Origin: Bacteroidetes bacterium 37-13 | GTDB lineage: Bacteria > Bacteroidota > Bacteroidia > Chitinophagales > LD1 | NCBI GenBank assembly: GCA_001897535.1 | Contig: MKTC01000016.1 | Coordinates: forward strand, 214,458 to 278,457 | DNA: 64,000 bases | Direction: 5' to 3' | Shown here: piece by piece, positions 38,765 through 48,472 of the stretch | Position numbering within the stretch: position 1 is the stretch's first letter | How the letters are laid out: the number at the start of each line of letters is the position of its first letter | The notes under the pieces: model-generated | The model's database searches: none | What the model saw: the letters and a program-made list of their open reading frames with translations, nothing else | What the model was told of the DNA's origin: nothing | Position numbers and translations under genes: made by a program

Positions 38765-39904
38765 ATGTTTTTTGAATTAACAGAAGAACAAAAAATGATA
38801 AAGCAGGCGGCACGTGATTTTGCACAAAACGAGTGTAAGCCGGGCGTAATTGATAGAGATACCACACAAGAATATCCTGCGGAGCAAGTACAACGCATGG
38901 CTGAACTTGGTTTCTTGGGCATGATGGTTGATCCTGCCTATGGCGGTGGCGGCATGGACGCGTTGAGCTATGTTTTGGCAATGGAAGAAATTTCTAAAGT
39001 AGATAATTCATGCTCTGTAACCATGAGTGTAAACAACTCTTTGGTGTGCTGGGGCTTGCAGGAATACGGCACCGAAGAACAAAAACTAAAATACTTAGTA
39101 CCATTAGCCAAAGGCGAAAAATTAGGAGCATTCTGCCTTAGCGAACCCGAAGCAGGAAGTGATGCTACACACCAGCGCACTACTGCAATAGATATGGGCG
39201 ACCACTATTTGCTGAATGGAACAAAAAACTGGATTACAAACGGTGGCAAAGCTTCTACCTATTTGGTAATTGCGCAAACACATGCCGAAAAAGGACACAA
39301 AGGAATAAATGTTTTGATTGTGGAAAAAGGCATGGAAGGTTTTGAAATTGGAAGAAAGGAAGACAAATTAGGTATTCGTTCTTCTGATACACATACTTTG
39401 CTCTTTACTAATGTGAAAGTGCCTAAAGCAAACCGAATTGGTGAAGATGGATTTGGATTTACCTTTGCTATGAAAACATTAAGCGGAGGCAGAATTGGTA
39501 TTGCCGCACAAGCATTGGGCATTGCCGCGGGTGCTTATGAATTAGCTGTACAATACTCTAAAGAACGCCAAGCATTCAACACAGAGTTAATTAACCACCA
39601 AGCCATAGCTTTTAAATTAGCCGATATGGCAACCGAAATTGAAGCCGCACGTTTATTGGTTTACAAAGCAGCAACATTAAAAGATGAAGGTAAAAATTAC
39701 GATGTAGCAAGTTCTATGGCGAAACTTTACGCCAGCGAAGTAGCTATGAAACATACTGTAGAAGCCGTGCAAATACACGGTGGTTACGGTTTTGTAAAAG
39801 AATATCACGTAGAGCGTTTAATGCGCGATGCAAAAATTACTCAAATTTACGAAGGCACCAGCGAAGTTCAGCGTATTGTAATTTCGAGAAGTGTAACGAA
39901 GTAA
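38765..39904 (+). CDS. Acyl-CoA dehydrogenase
   Basis: A 379-residue FAD enzyme that introduces the alpha-beta double bond in acyl-CoA esters and passes electrons to ETF. The substrate/FAD segment AFCLSEPEAGSDA, the NGTKNWITNGG loop, the ERQAFN segment and QIYEGTSEVQRIVISR are all present; the last contains the catalytic glutamate in the position used by short-chain (butyryl-CoA type) enzymes. It is a single gene. Together with the thiolase at 47 kb it points to acyl-CoA degradation. Confidence 0.95.
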   Translation: MFFELTEEQKMIKQAARDFAQNECKPGVIDRDTTQEYPAEQVQRMAELGFLGMMVDPAYGGGGMDALSYVLAMEEISKVDNSCSVTMSVNNSLVCWGLQEYGTEEQKLKYLVPLAKGEKLGAFCLSEPEAGSDATHQRTTAIDMGDHYLLNGTKNWITNGGKASTYLVIAQTHAEKGHKGINVLIVEKGMEGFEIGRKEDKLGIRSSDTHTLLFTNVKVPKANRIGEDGFGFTFAMKTLSGGRIGIAAQALGIAAGAYELAVQYSKERQAFNTELINHQAIAFKLADMATEIEAARLLVYKAATLKDEGKNYDVASSMAKLYASEVAMKHTVEAVQIHGGYGFVKEYHVERLMRDAKITQIYEGTSEVQRIVISRSVTK

Positions 39905-40060
39905 TGTTATTCTTACAACACTCCATCAAAACCTGAAAAGCTGGCAGTTTAATACACTTTCAATCCGACATTATTTCAAATTTACACAAAAGAATCTGCC
40001 TTTTTTTCTTAATTGTTATTTTGGTTCAGCTATTGATATATAAAAACAAAATCAATAAAA

Positions 40061-42694
40061 ATGAACGCAAACAATTTCACTGTAAAAGCCTTAGAAGCAT
40101 TAAATAATGCACAGCAAATTGCTTTCGATAATTCGCACCCATATTTAGATACTTTGCACATTCTAAAAGGTATGTTAGATGCTGACGAAGATGCGCTTCC
40201 TTTCATTTTAGAAAAGGCTGGCGTGAACAAAAATATATTACTCGGCAAGGTGGAAGAAAAACTAAAAGCACTTCCAAAAGTTTCTGGCACGGGGCAAGAT
40301 ATTACACCTTCGCAAAGCTTCGGGCAAATGATGCTACAAGCCAATAAATTAATGAAAGAAATGGGCGATAGCTATGTTACTTTAGAGCATTTGCTTTTGG
40401 CGCTTCTTTCAACTAAAGATAATGCCTCAAAAATTTTAGCTGATGTTGGATTAGAAGAAAAAAAATTGCGCAGTGCCATTTTAGAGTTACGAAAAGGAAA
40501 TCGGGTTACCTCGCAAGATAGCGATGCCACCTACAATGCACTCGAAAAATATGCCATCAATCTCAACGAGCGCGCACGCAGCGGCAAGTTAGATCCTGTA
40601 ATTGGAAGAGATGAAGAAATACGCAGAGTGATGCACATTCTTTCGCGCAAAACAAAAAACAATCCGCTCTTAGTTGGTGAACCTGGAGTGGGTAAAACCG
40701 CCATTGCAGAAGGCATTGCGCACCGAATGGTGAAAGGTGATGTGCCTGAAAATTTAAAAAACAAAACTGTTTTCGCATTAGATATGGGCGCTTTGATGGC
40801 AGGAGCAAAATATCGTGGAGATTTTGAAGAGCGCTTAAAAGCCGTGGTGAAAGATGTAAAAGAAAGCAACGGAAATATCATCCTATTCATTGATGAAATT
40901 CACACCTTGGTTGGTGCCGGAGCTACCGATGGAGCAATGGATGCAGCCAATATTATTAAACCTGAATTGGCACGTGGCGAACTAAGAGCAATAGGCGCAA
41001 CCACTTTAAATGAATACCAAAAGTATATCGAAAAAGACAAAGCACTCGAAAGGCGTTTTCAAAAAGTATATATTGATGAACCAAGCGAAGAAGATGCTAT
41101 TTCAATTCTTCGCGGTTTAAAAGAGCGCTACGAAACACACCATAAAGTGAAGATAAAAGATGAAGCAATCATAGCTTCTGTTTCACTTTCGAGCAGGTAT
41201 ATTAACGATAGATTTTTGCCCGATAAAGCAATAGATTTAATTGATGAAGCAGCAGCAAAACTACGGTTAGAAATAGATTCTTTGCCTGAAGCATTAGATG
41301 AAATTGAGCGTAAAATAATGCAAATTGAAATTGAGATTGAAGCCATTAAAAGAGAAAATGATGACAAGAAACTAGGTGAGCTACAAGAGCAACTTGCGAA
41401 TTTGCAAGAAGATAGAAATGAACTAAAAGCAAAATGGCAAAGCGAGAAAAATGTGGTTGAAAAAATCCAAGATGAAAAGCGCAAAATTGAAGCATTAAAA
41501 TTAGAAGCCGACCAAGCAGAGCGCGATGGCGATTACGGCAAAGTAGCAGAAATTCGCTACGGAAAAATTAAAGAAGCAGAGCAAACAATTAAAAATTTTG
41601 AACGCCAATTAGATTCTATTTCTCCTGATAACAGAATGTTGAAAGAAGATGTAGATGCAGAAGATATTGCACTCATTGTGAGCAAATGGACAGGCATTCC
41701 CGTTTCCAGAATGTTAGAAGGTGAAAAAGAAAAACTACTACACTTAGAAGAACGCTTGCGCGAAAAAGTAAAAGGTCAAGATGAAGCTATTATTGCCGTG
41801 AGCGATGCTATTCGCAGAAGCCGCGCGGGTTTGCAAGATGAGCGCAGACCAATTGGCTCCTTCTTATTTTTAGGAACAACAGGTGTTGGTAAAACCGAAT
41901 TAAGCAAAGCACTTAGCTATGTTTTGTTCAACGATGAAAATGCAATGGTGCGCATTGATATGAGCGAATACCAAGAGAAACACAGCGTGAGCCGTTTGGT
42001 TGGTTCGCCTCCGGGATATGTAGGTTATGACGAAGGCGGACAACTTACCGAAGCTGTGCGCAGAAAACCATATAGTGTAATCCTTTTCGATGAAATTGAA
42101 AAGGCGCATCCTGATGTATTCAATACGCTTTTGCAAGTGCTTGATGATGGTCGCTTAACCGACAATAAAGGCAGACTCGTGAATTTTAAAAACACGATAA
42201 TTATTATGACTTCAAATATCGGAAGCGATATAATACAAGGCAATTTTGAGCGTTTGAACGAAACCAACAACATCAATTCAATAATTGAAACAACTAAGTT
42301 GGAAGTGTTGGAACGCTTAAAACAAACTGTGCGTCCGGAGTTCCTAAATCGTATTGATGAAATTGTGATGTTTCACCCATTGTTGCGCAAGCAAATACGC
42401 CAGATTGTGGAATTGCAACTTGGCAACTTGCACAACTTATTAGCTCAACGCGAAATAGATTTAGAATTTACCAAAGAAGCATTGGATTACTTAGGCGAAG
42501 AAGGCTACGACCCGCAATATGGCGCACGACCTTTAAAACGTGTAATTCAAAAAGATGTGGTGAATGCTTTGAGCAAGAAAATTCTTGCCGGTGAAATAGA
42601 CAAAGGCTGCCATGTGAAAGTAGATGCCTTTGATGGCGAAGGCTTAGTTTTTGTAATTGAAAAGCAAGAACCAGCAAACGTTTCAGACAACTAA
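40061..42694 (+). CDS. clpB: ATP-dependent disaggregase ClpB
   Basis: An 877-residue AAA+ chaperone that, with DnaK, pulls proteins from aggregates. Domain order is the N-domain (1-~145), NBD1 with Walker A GEPGVGKT (206-213) and [13 protein letters not shown], the charged coiled-coil middle domain (~405-525), and NBD2 with Walker A GTTGVGKT (605-612), [13 protein letters not shown] and the C-terminal [13 protein letters not shown]. All ATPase motifs are intact. No heat-shock operator such as CIRCE is visible upstream. The gene ends at a strong terminator shared with the next convergent gene. Confidence 0.97.
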   Translation: MNANNFTVKALEALNNAQQIAFDNSHPYLDTLHILKGMLDADEDALPFILEKAGVNKNILLGKVEEKLKALPKVSGTGQDITPSQSFGQMMLQANKLMKEMGDSYVTLEHLLLALLSTKDNASKILADVGLEEKKLRSAILELRKGNRVTSQDSDATYNALEKYAINLNERARSGKLDPVIGRDEEIRRVMHILSRKTKNNPLLVGEPGVGKTAIAEGIAHRMVKGDVPENLKNKTVFALDMGALMAGAKYRGDFEERLKAVVKDVKESNGNIILFIDEIHTLVGAGATDGAMDAANIIKPELARGELRAIGATTLNEYQKYIEKDKALERRFQKVYIDEPSEEDAISILRGLKERYETHHKVKIKDEAIIASVSLSSRYINDRFLPDKAIDLIDEAAAKLRLEIDSLPEALDEIERKIMQIEIEIEAIKRENDDKKLGELQEQLANLQEDRNELKAKWQSEKNVVEKIQDEKRKIEALKLEADQAERDGDYGKVAEIRYGKIKEAEQTIKNFERQLDSISPDNRMLKEDVDAEDIALIVSKWTGIPVSRMLEGEKEKLLHLEERLREKVKGQDEAIIAVSDAIRRSRAGLQDERRPIGSFLFLGTTGVGKTELSKALSYVLFNDENAMVRIDMSEYQEKHSVSRLVGSPPGYVGYDEGGQLTEAVRRKPYSVILFDEIEKAHPDVFNTLLQVLDDGRLTDNKGRLVNFKNTIIIMTSNIGSDIIQGNFERLNETNNINSIIETTKLEVLERLKQTVRPEFLNRIDEIVMFHPLLRKQIRQIVELQLGNLHNLLAQREIDLEFTKEALDYLGEEGYDPQYGARPLKRVIQKDVVNALSKKILAGEIDKGCHVKVDAFDGEGLVFVIEKQEPANVSDN

Positions 42695-42719
42695 AAATAG
42701 TTTTGAAACAATAAGTAAC

Positions 42720-42758
42720 AGCCTCATTTCTTTATAGAAAACATAAAGGAATGAGGCT
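42720..42758. terminator. Strong hairpin terminator after clpB
   Basis: A 16-bp stem: arms 42720-42735 and 42743-42758, starting AGCCTCATT and ending AATGAGGCT, with one G-T wobble and a 7-base loop. It is followed by TATTTTTTTT on the plus strand. It lies between the convergent clpB and rRNA methyltransferase genes. Confidence 0.85.
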
Positions 42759-42766
42759 TATTTTTT

Positions 42767-44134
42767 TTACAACATTTCAGCCATATCCATTCTAATTTTC
42801 CAGTGCTTTGGATAATGATTATTTAATCGGCTTGCCGTGCTTTTTGCCCAGCCGATACAAACACCTTCAAACAAAACTGCAAGCCAACCTTTTGGCGCAG
42901 CAATATTTAAACTTTCTCCTTTTAAAAATTTTAGTGCGTCTTCTTTCTCTAAATTTATATTGGGCAAATTACCATTTCTATAAATAGAAACTGCTGCTGC
43001 ATGGTCTAAAAGCACATCACTTCCTTTTAGTTCGCCAACGCTTGTTCCTGCTTGCTTCACAGTTAAAAACTTTTCGAGTGATAGCAGCTTGTTCAGCGTA
43101 TTTTGATTAGTGAAATTGAAGAGATTTTTGTGCAGAAACCATTGAAAATTATCGGGAGTTTCAACGATACTTTGAATTGAACTGGGAACTTGCTTTTGAG
43201 AAATTACCTGCACTTGCTTTTTAAAATTTTTCAGCATAAAATCAGGTGAAGACATTGTACTTTTCTTCCTTAAACAAGCGATATAAAAACCTTCGCTTTT
43301 CACTTTGTGCGGGTAAAATCTATATCCAAATTCTGATTGCATAATTCCTTTCAGCAAATTGCTTTTTAGTTTTACTTCTTCAAAACCTTTTTCACTGCAA
43401 AGCCATTTCACTTTTTCTTCATTTTCGCTTGGTTCAAAAGTGCAAGTCGAGTAAAGCAAAATTCCATTTTCTTTTAATGTGCCAATAATATTTTCGAGAA
43501 TTTCAACTTGCCGAACATTACATTGCTGCACATTTTTTTCGCTCCACTCGGCAATAGCTCGCACATCTTTTCTAAACATTCCTTCGCCACTGCAAGGCGC
43601 ATCAACCACTATTAAGTCGAAGAAATTTTGCAACGGCAAAAAATCCTTTGCTTCATTTTGTGTAACTACCGTATTAGCAGTTCCCCACTTGGTAATATTT
43701 TCGCACAAAATAGCATTTCGTTTCGGCACTATTTCGTTACAAACTATCGTTGAAGTTTCGTTCAATAAAGAAATAAGATGAGTTGTTTTTCCACCAGGAG
43801 CAGCACATAAATCTAAAGCCGTTATTGCTGTATCGGCTTCAATATTTTCATTCAAAAATTGCTCTAAAAACATTGATGCGGCCTCCTGCACATAGTAGCA
43901 GCCTGCATGAAAATATGGGTCGGCAGTAAAAAGTGGTCTTTCACTAAGATACTTTCCGCTCTTGCACCATTCAATTTCTGTAGCTTGTTGCCAATGCTTT
44001 TCTTTCTTCTTTAAATTTTGACGAATCGAAACCGGAGAACTTTCATTTAAAGCCTCCCAAAACACGTTTGCTTCGTCAGATAACAACGTTTCTATAAAAC
44101 TTTTAAATTCTTTGGGTAATTTTTGTGTTTCCAA
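42767..44134 (-). CDS. RsmF/NOL1-NOP2-family rRNA cytosine-C5 methyltransferase
   Basis: A 455-residue SAM-dependent RNA m5C methyltransferase. The SAM-binding motif DLCAAPGGKTTHLISLL is near residue 108, followed by VVDAPCSGEGMFRKD and LLYSTCTFEPSENEEKV, with the two cysteines used in RNA m5C catalysis. The C-terminal ~150 residues form a PUA-like RNA-binding part (GWLAVLFEGVCIGWAKS), which places it nearer to RsmF than RsmB. The site it methylates is inferred, probably in 16S rRNA. It is divergent from the flavodoxin gene. Confidence 0.9.
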   Translation of the reverse strand: METQKLPKEFKSFIETLLSDEANVFWEALNESSPVSIRQNLKKKEKHWQQATEIEWCKSGKYLSERPLFTADPYFHAGCYYVQEAASMFLEQFLNENIEADTAITALDLCAAPGGKTTHLISLLNETSTIVCNEIVPKRNAILCENITKWGTANTVVTQNEAKDFLPLQNFFDLIVVDAPCSGEGMFRKDVRAIAEWSEKNVQQCNVRQVEILENIIGTLKENGILLYSTCTFEPSENEEKVKWLCSEKGFEEVKLKSNLLKGIMQSEFGYRFYPHKVKSEGFYIACLRKKSTMSSPDFMLKNFKKQVQVISQKQVPSSIQSIVETPDNFQWFLHKNLFNFTNQNTLNKLLSLEKFLTVKQAGTSVGELKGSDVLLDHAAAVSIYRNGNLPNINLEKEDALKFLKGESLNIAAPKGWLAVLFEGVCIGWAKSTASRLNNHYPKHWKIRMDMAEML

Positions 44135-44178
44135 TGCTATTTATGGTTTACATTCGCAGCCGCAAAAAAAGAAACTTT

Positions 44179-44703
44179 ATGGCAAAAATAGGCTTGTTTT
44201 ATGGAACCGATACCGGAAATACAGAACGTATTGCTAAACAGTTAAAAGGATTGCTGGAAACAAAAGTTGGCAATGGTGAAGTTGACGTAAAAGAAATATA
44301 CAAAAAAACAGCTGCCGATATGCAAGCATATAACCTTTTAGTACTTGGCATGCCTACTTGGTACGATGGCGAATTGCAAGGCGATTGGGAAGAATTTATT
44401 CCCGAAATGAAGAAGGTTGATTTTAAAGGAAAAAAAGTTGCTTTTTATGGTTTAGGCGACCAATACGGCTATGCAGCTTACTTTTGCGATGCCTTAGGTT
44501 TATTTGCAGAAATTGCCGAACAAGGCGGTGCCGAATTAGTTGGTTTGTGGCCAATTGCAGGCTTTGAGCACGATTTTAGCAAGGCGCAGCGCGGTGATAA
44601 ATTTGTGGGCTTATGCTTAGATGTAGATAACCAAGATGAACTTACTGATGAGCGTTTGCAAAAATGGACTGCACAAATTTTAGGCGAAATGAATTTAAAC
44701 TAA
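44179..44703 (+). CDS. fldA: Flavodoxin
   Basis: A 174-residue long-chain flavodoxin that carries single electrons via FMN. The phosphate-binding loop is FYGTDTGNTERIAKQL at the N-terminus. The FMN-flanking aromatic segments are GMPTWYDGELQGDWEEF and GLGDQYGYAAYFCDALG. I chose ATG 44179 over the upstream in-frame ATG at 44125, because flavodoxins begin directly with the first beta strand. Likely partners, by function only, are the FNR-like reductase at 32.7 kb and KorB at 50.6 kb. Confidence 0.94.
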   Translation: MAKIGLFYGTDTGNTERIAKQLKGLLETKVGNGEVDVKEIYKKTAADMQAYNLLVLGMPTWYDGELQGDWEEFIPEMKKVDFKGKKVAFYGLGDQYGYAAYFCDALGLFAEIAEQGGAELVGLWPIAGFEHDFSKAQRGDKFVGLCLDVDNQDELTDERLQKWTAQILGEMNLN

Positions 44704-44733
44704 CATAAAAGTTATTCGTAACCTTAAACAAAG

Positions 44734-44765
44734 AGAGGCTGTCCGAAAAGTTTTGGACAGCCTCT
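44734..44765 (+). terminator. Strong rho-independent terminator after the flavodoxin gene
   Basis: AGAGGCTGTCC (44734-44744) pairs perfectly with GGACAGCCTCT (44755-44765) around a 10-base loop. The T run TTTTT follows and A-rich bases on the other side extend the pairing. Confidence 0.92.
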
Positions 44766-44980
44766 TTTTGTTGCACTGCTTTTTAAACCCTGTTTTCCTT
44801 ACCTGAATATTACTCTTTTGCCGAAGAGTTAATATGTCTTCATTAAAAAATAGCAAGAATTTTATTGAACTTTAGTTTTTAAATAAATATGCTACTGTCT
44901 AATCACGGTTAAATTTTATTAGGCACACTTAAATCTTAAAGAGAAAACTCTACATTCGCCCTTTAAAATTTTTTCTATCA

Positions 44981-46042
44981 ATGAACATTTCTGACGTAGC
45001 AAAACTTATTGGCGATGAAAAAGCCAAATTCCTACTTGAACACAAAAGCGCAACCATAAGCAAAGAGCAATTACATCTTCCCAACTCTAATTTTATTGAG
45101 AATTTATGGGTTCAAAGCAATCGCTCAGCACAAGTATTGAACAATCTACAACGCCTTGCAGGCACAGGTCGCTTGGCAAATACTGGTTATGTTTCTATTC
45201 TTCCGGTAGATCAAGGCATTGAGCATAGTGGAGGTGCATCTTTTGCACCAAATGTGCCAATGTTTGACCCTGAAAATATTGTAAAATTAGCAGTAGAAGG
45301 TGGCTGCAATGCAGTGGCATCAACCTATGGTGTTTTAGGAATGGTAGCAAGAAAATACGCGCACAAAATTCCTTTTGTAGTAAAAATAAATCACAATGAA
45401 TTTATCAGCTACCCAAACAGTTTCGACCAAATAATGTTTGGTTCTATAAAAGATGCATGGAACATGGGAGCCGCAGCCGTTGGCGCTACAATTTATTTTG
45501 GCAGCGAAGAAAGCAAGCGTCAAATTGTAGAAGTTGCCGAAGCATTTGAATATGCGCACGAACTTGGCATGGCAACAATTTTGTGGTGCTACACTCGCAA
45601 TAGTGCATTCAAAAAAGATGGAGTAGATTATCATGTTTCTGCTGATTTAACAGGGCAAGCAAACCATTTAGGCGTAACCATTCAAGCAGATATTATCAAG
45701 CAAAAACTACCAGAAAATAACGGTGGATACAACGCTGTGAACTTTGGGAAAACACACAAGAAAGTTTATACGGAACTTACCACCGACCACCCGATTGATT
45801 TAACCAGATACCAAGTGGCAAACTGCTACATGGGTAGAGTTGGCTTAATCAACAGCGGTGGCGCATCAAGTGGCGAAAGCGATTTGGCAGATGCCGTAAC
45901 TACTGCAATTGTAAACAAACGCGCTGGCGGAATGGGCTTAATTAGCGGAAGAAAAGCATTCCAACGCCCAATGGCAGACGGCATAAAATTGCTTAATGCA
46001 ATTCAAGATGTATATTTGAGCAAAGAAATAACTATAGCATAA
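44981..46042 (+). CDS. Class I fructose-bisphosphate aldolase (DhnA/FbaB type)
   Basis: A 353-residue Schiff-base aldolase that cleaves fructose-1,6-bisphosphate to triose phosphates in glycolysis. Characteristic segments are [20 protein letters not shown] near residue 72, [25 protein letters not shown] with its lysine, and [20 protein letters not shown], the phosphate-binding part. It has the archaeal/bacterial DhnA-type layout rather than the vertebrate one. It is 33 bases upstream of accD and may be co-transcribed with it. Confidence 0.93.
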   Translation: MNISDVAKLIGDEKAKFLLEHKSATISKEQLHLPNSNFIENLWVQSNRSAQVLNNLQRLAGTGRLANTGYVSILPVDQGIEHSGGASFAPNVPMFDPENIVKLAVEGGCNAVASTYGVLGMVARKYAHKIPFVVKINHNEFISYPNSFDQIMFGSIKDAWNMGAAAVGATIYFGSEESKRQIVEVAEAFEYAHELGMATILWCYTRNSAFKKDGVDYHVSADLTGQANHLGVTIQADIIKQKLPENNGGYNAVNFGKTHKKVYTELTTDHPIDLTRYQVANCYMGRVGLINSGGASSGESDLADAVTTAIVNKRAGGMGLISGRKAFQRPMADGIKLLNAIQDVYLSKEITIA

Positions 46043-46075
46043 GCAGTAAATTACTACTGCACTAATTGCAACAAA

Positions 46076-46921
46076 ATGAGTTGGTGGAAAAGAATTAGAA
46101 AAGGGGTTGAAACCTCTACCAGTGAAAAGAAAGAAGCTCCCGATGGCGTTTGGCACCAGTGTACAAACTGCAAAAAGGCGTCTCTTGTTACTGAAATGAA
46201 AGCACATGCTTACACATGTCCGCTTTGCAATCACCACGAAAAGATTGATGCAGATGACTACTTCGATTTAATTTTCGATAAAAGTATTTGGGAAGAAAAA
46301 TTCTCTAACCTTGTTCCCGTTGATACACTTGAATTTGCAGATTTAAAACCTTACAAGCAGCGAATTCATGAAGCTACTGTGAATAGTGGCTTAAAAGAAG
46401 CAATGCGCGTTGGCTACGGCAAAGCAGGAGGCGAAAATCTTACGATTGCAGCAATGGATTTTCGTTTTATTGGCGGCTCAATGGGTAGTGTGGTAGGCGA
46501 AAAAATTGCTTTTGCCATAGATTGGGCAATTGAAAATAAATCGCCATTGCTCATCATTTCAAAATCTGGCGGTGCACGAATGCAAGAAAGCGCATTTTCA
46601 CTCATGCAAATGGCTAAAACATCGGCAAAATTGACTCAATTAGCCAATGCAAAACTACCTTACATTTCATTGCTTACCAACCCAACCACAGGCGGAGTTA
46701 CAGCCTCTTTTGCCATGTTGGGCGATTTTAATATTGCTGAACCTGGAGCTTTAATCGGCTTTGCAGGTCCACGAGTAATTGAAGAAACAATTAAAAAGAA
46801 ATTACCCGAAGGCTTTCAAACTTCAGAATTTCAATTAGAAAACGGATTTCTTGATTTTATTGTCGATAGAAAACAACTACGAGATAAAATAATTACCCTG
46901 CTCGATTTGCTAAAAAATTAA
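46076..46921 (+). CDS. accD: Acetyl-CoA carboxylase carboxyltransferase subunit beta
   Basis: The beta half of the carboxyltransferase that makes malonyl-CoA for fatty-acid synthesis. The 281-residue protein has the N-terminal zinc ribbon CTNC...CPLC (about residues 25-47). The crotonase-type core has FRFIGGSMGSVVGEKI, ISKSGGARMQESAFSLMQMAK and NPTTGGVTASFAMLGD. accA is not adjacent, as is common. It lies between the aldolase and thiolase genes with gaps of 33 and 34 bases. Confidence 0.96.
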   Translation: MSWWKRIRKGVETSTSEKKEAPDGVWHQCTNCKKASLVTEMKAHAYTCPLCNHHEKIDADDYFDLIFDKSIWEEKFSNLVPVDTLEFADLKPYKQRIHEATVNSGLKEAMRVGYGKAGGENLTIAAMDFRFIGGSMGSVVGEKIAFAIDWAIENKSPLLIISKSGGARMQESAFSLMQMAKTSAKLTQLANAKLPYISLLTNPTTGGVTASFAMLGDFNIAEPGALIGFAGPRVIEETIKKKLPEGFQTSEFQLENGFLDFIVDRKQLRDKIITLLDLLKN

Positions 46922-46955
46922 ACAACGATATTCAATAAAATTTAAACCAAAAGAT

Positions 46956-48134
46956 ATGAGTAAAGAAGTAGTAATCGTTTCGGCAACACGTTCGCCAATT
47001 GGCAGCATGAGTGGTGTTTTATCAGCAGTTCCTGCAACAGAGTTGGGTGCCCAAGCAATAAAAAAAGCTGTTGAAAAAGCGGGCATAACCGGAAATGATG
47101 TGCAAGAAGTAATTATGGGAAACGTAATTCAGGCAAACACAGGACAAGCTCCTGCAAGGCAAGCAGCTTTAGCAGCCGGAATTCACCCTGGAGCAACTTG
47201 CACAACTGTGAATAAAGTTTGCGCCTCGGGCATGAAAGCCGTAATTTTTGGTGCGCAATCTATTTTACTTGGCGATAAAGATGTGGTAGTTGCAGGCGGC
47301 ATGGAAAGCATGACCAATGCGCCTTACATGCTTAGCGGTGCAAGAAACGGTTATCGCTATGGAAATGGCGAACTTGCCGATGCTATCGTTCGCGATGCTC
47401 TGCAAGACCCATATTCAAAAGAAATGATGGGAAGCAGTGGCGACCGCTGCGCTAAAAAATATAATTTCAGCCGCGAAGACCAAGATGCTTATGCTTTAGA
47501 ATCTTATCGCAGAGCTACTGAAGCTTACAAAAATGGTTGGTTTGCCGATGAATTATTTGAAGTAGAAATTAAGGGAAGAAGCGGAAGCACTTTTGTGTCG
47601 GAAGATGAAGAATACAAAAAACTAAAAGCCGAAAAAGTAGCAACATTAAAACCTGCTTTCGGAAAAGATGGAACAGTTACTGCGGTAAACGCCTCTAAAA
47701 TAAATGATGGTGCGGCAGCTTTAGTTTTAATGAGCGCTGAAAAAGCAAAAGAACTTGGCTTAAAGCCTATTGCACGAATTTTAGGCTATGGTGATGCAGA
47801 GCAAGCTCCAGACGATTTCACCACCTCTCCTGCTTTGGCAATTCCTATTGCATTAAAAAAAGCAGGCTTAGAGCTAAACCAAATAGATTTTGTTGAAGTG
47901 AATGAAGCATTTAGCAATGTAGCAATGGCAAATACCAAACTATTAAATTTAGATCCTGCAAAAGTGAATGTATTTGGAGGTGCGGTTTCTTTAGGACATC
48001 CGGTTGGTATGAGCGGAGCTAGAATTATTTGCACTTTGCTTTCAGTATTAAAAGTAAAAGGCGGCAAATATGGCGCAGCCGGAATTTGCAATGGCGGTGG
48101 CGGTGCTTCTGCTATTGTGATTGAGAGATTGTAA
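46956..48134 (+). CDS. Acetyl-CoA acetyltransferase (thiolase)
   Basis: A 392-residue thiolase. The nucleophilic cysteine is Cys89 in [10 protein letters not shown]. The histidine is in [17 protein letters not shown] and the second cysteine is in [17 protein letters not shown] at the C-terminus. It either condenses two acetyl-CoA or cleaves 3-ketoacyl-CoA. With the acyl-CoA dehydrogenase at 38.8 kb it fits fatty or branched acyl-CoA metabolism. The length and N-terminus are standard, and it is the last gene before a 338-base gene-free stretch. Confidence 0.95.
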   Translation: MSKEVVIVSATRSPIGSMSGVLSAVPATELGAQAIKKAVEKAGITGNDVQEVIMGNVIQANTGQAPARQAALAAGIHPGATCTTVNKVCASGMKAVIFGAQSILLGDKDVVVAGGMESMTNAPYMLSGARNGYRYGNGELADAIVRDALQDPYSKEMMGSSGDRCAKKYNFSREDQDAYALESYRRATEAYKNGWFADELFEVEIKGRSGSTFVSEDEEYKKLKAEKVATLKPAFGKDGTVTAVNASKINDGAAALVLMSAEKAKELGLKPIARILGYGDAEQAPDDFTTSPALAIPIALKKAGLELNQIDFVEVNEAFSNVAMANTKLLNLDPAKVNVFGGAVSLGHPVGMSGARIICTLLSVLKVKGGKYGAAGICNGGGGASAIVIERL

Positions 48135-48154
48135 CCTTATTGATTATATCTTTT

Positions 48155-48197
48155 AAATCCCGATGTAGATTGATTGTATCAATCTACATCGGGATTT
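48155..48197 (+). terminator. Very stable hairpin terminator after the thiolase gene
   Basis: A perfect 20-bp inverted repeat: left arm 48155-48174, loop TGT 48175-48177, right arm 48178-48197, with core CCCGATGTAGATTGAT. The right arm runs into a T run (48195-48200). It begins 21 bases after the thiolase stop. A perfect arm of this length is longer than a normal terminator needs. Confidence 0.85.
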
Positions 48198-48271
48198 TTT
48201 ATTTCTGGCACTGAAATAATACCGAAAGGATATCCGTAATAGACCAATAAAATTGTTCTAACCGGCTATCA

Positions 48272-48291
48272 TCCCGATAGCTCTATCGGGA
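48272..48291. repeat. TCCCGATAG palindrome
   Basis: TCCCGATAG (48272-48280) and CTATCGGGA (48283-48291) form a perfect 9-bp inverted repeat with a 2-base centre. It shares the CCCGAT core with the hairpin 75 bases upstream. No T run follows. Such short palindromes are often repeated across intergenic regions, but this window shows only one copy. Confidence 0.55.
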
Positions 48292-48418
48292 GTATTATAC
48301 GGCAAAATTTCCACCTATTTTAAAAATCATTTTCGTATAACTTTATCTATTTCGTTCATTTTGCCTTTTCAACTTTCGGTTGGAGCTTGTATAACGCTTA
48401 TTAAAAATACTACATAAA

Positions 48419-48451
48419 AAAACCGCTTCAGGAATATCCCGAAGCGGTTTT
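48419..48451. terminator. Hairpin terminator of the OmpA-family gene
   Basis: AAAACCGCTTC (48419-48429) pairs with GAAGCGGTTTT (48441-48451) across an 11-base loop that itself contains GGAATATCC. On the minus strand the stem is followed by a T run. It lies 21 bases past the stop of the minus-strand gene ending at 48473. The plus-strand orientation also has a short T run. Confidence 0.85.
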
Positions 48452-48472
48452 TGCTATTGGTTAAGATTCTTC

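Larger units (their letters stand above)
48135..48472. other. Gene-free stretch of 338 bases with three strong hairpins
   Basis: I see no open frame of interest here. The stretch holds a 20-bp perfect hairpin directly after the thiolase gene, a 9-bp palindrome built on TCCCGATAG, and an 11-bp hairpin before the end of the OmpA-family gene. These are listed separately; the remaining bases are featureless A/T-rich DNA. Confidence 0.7.
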
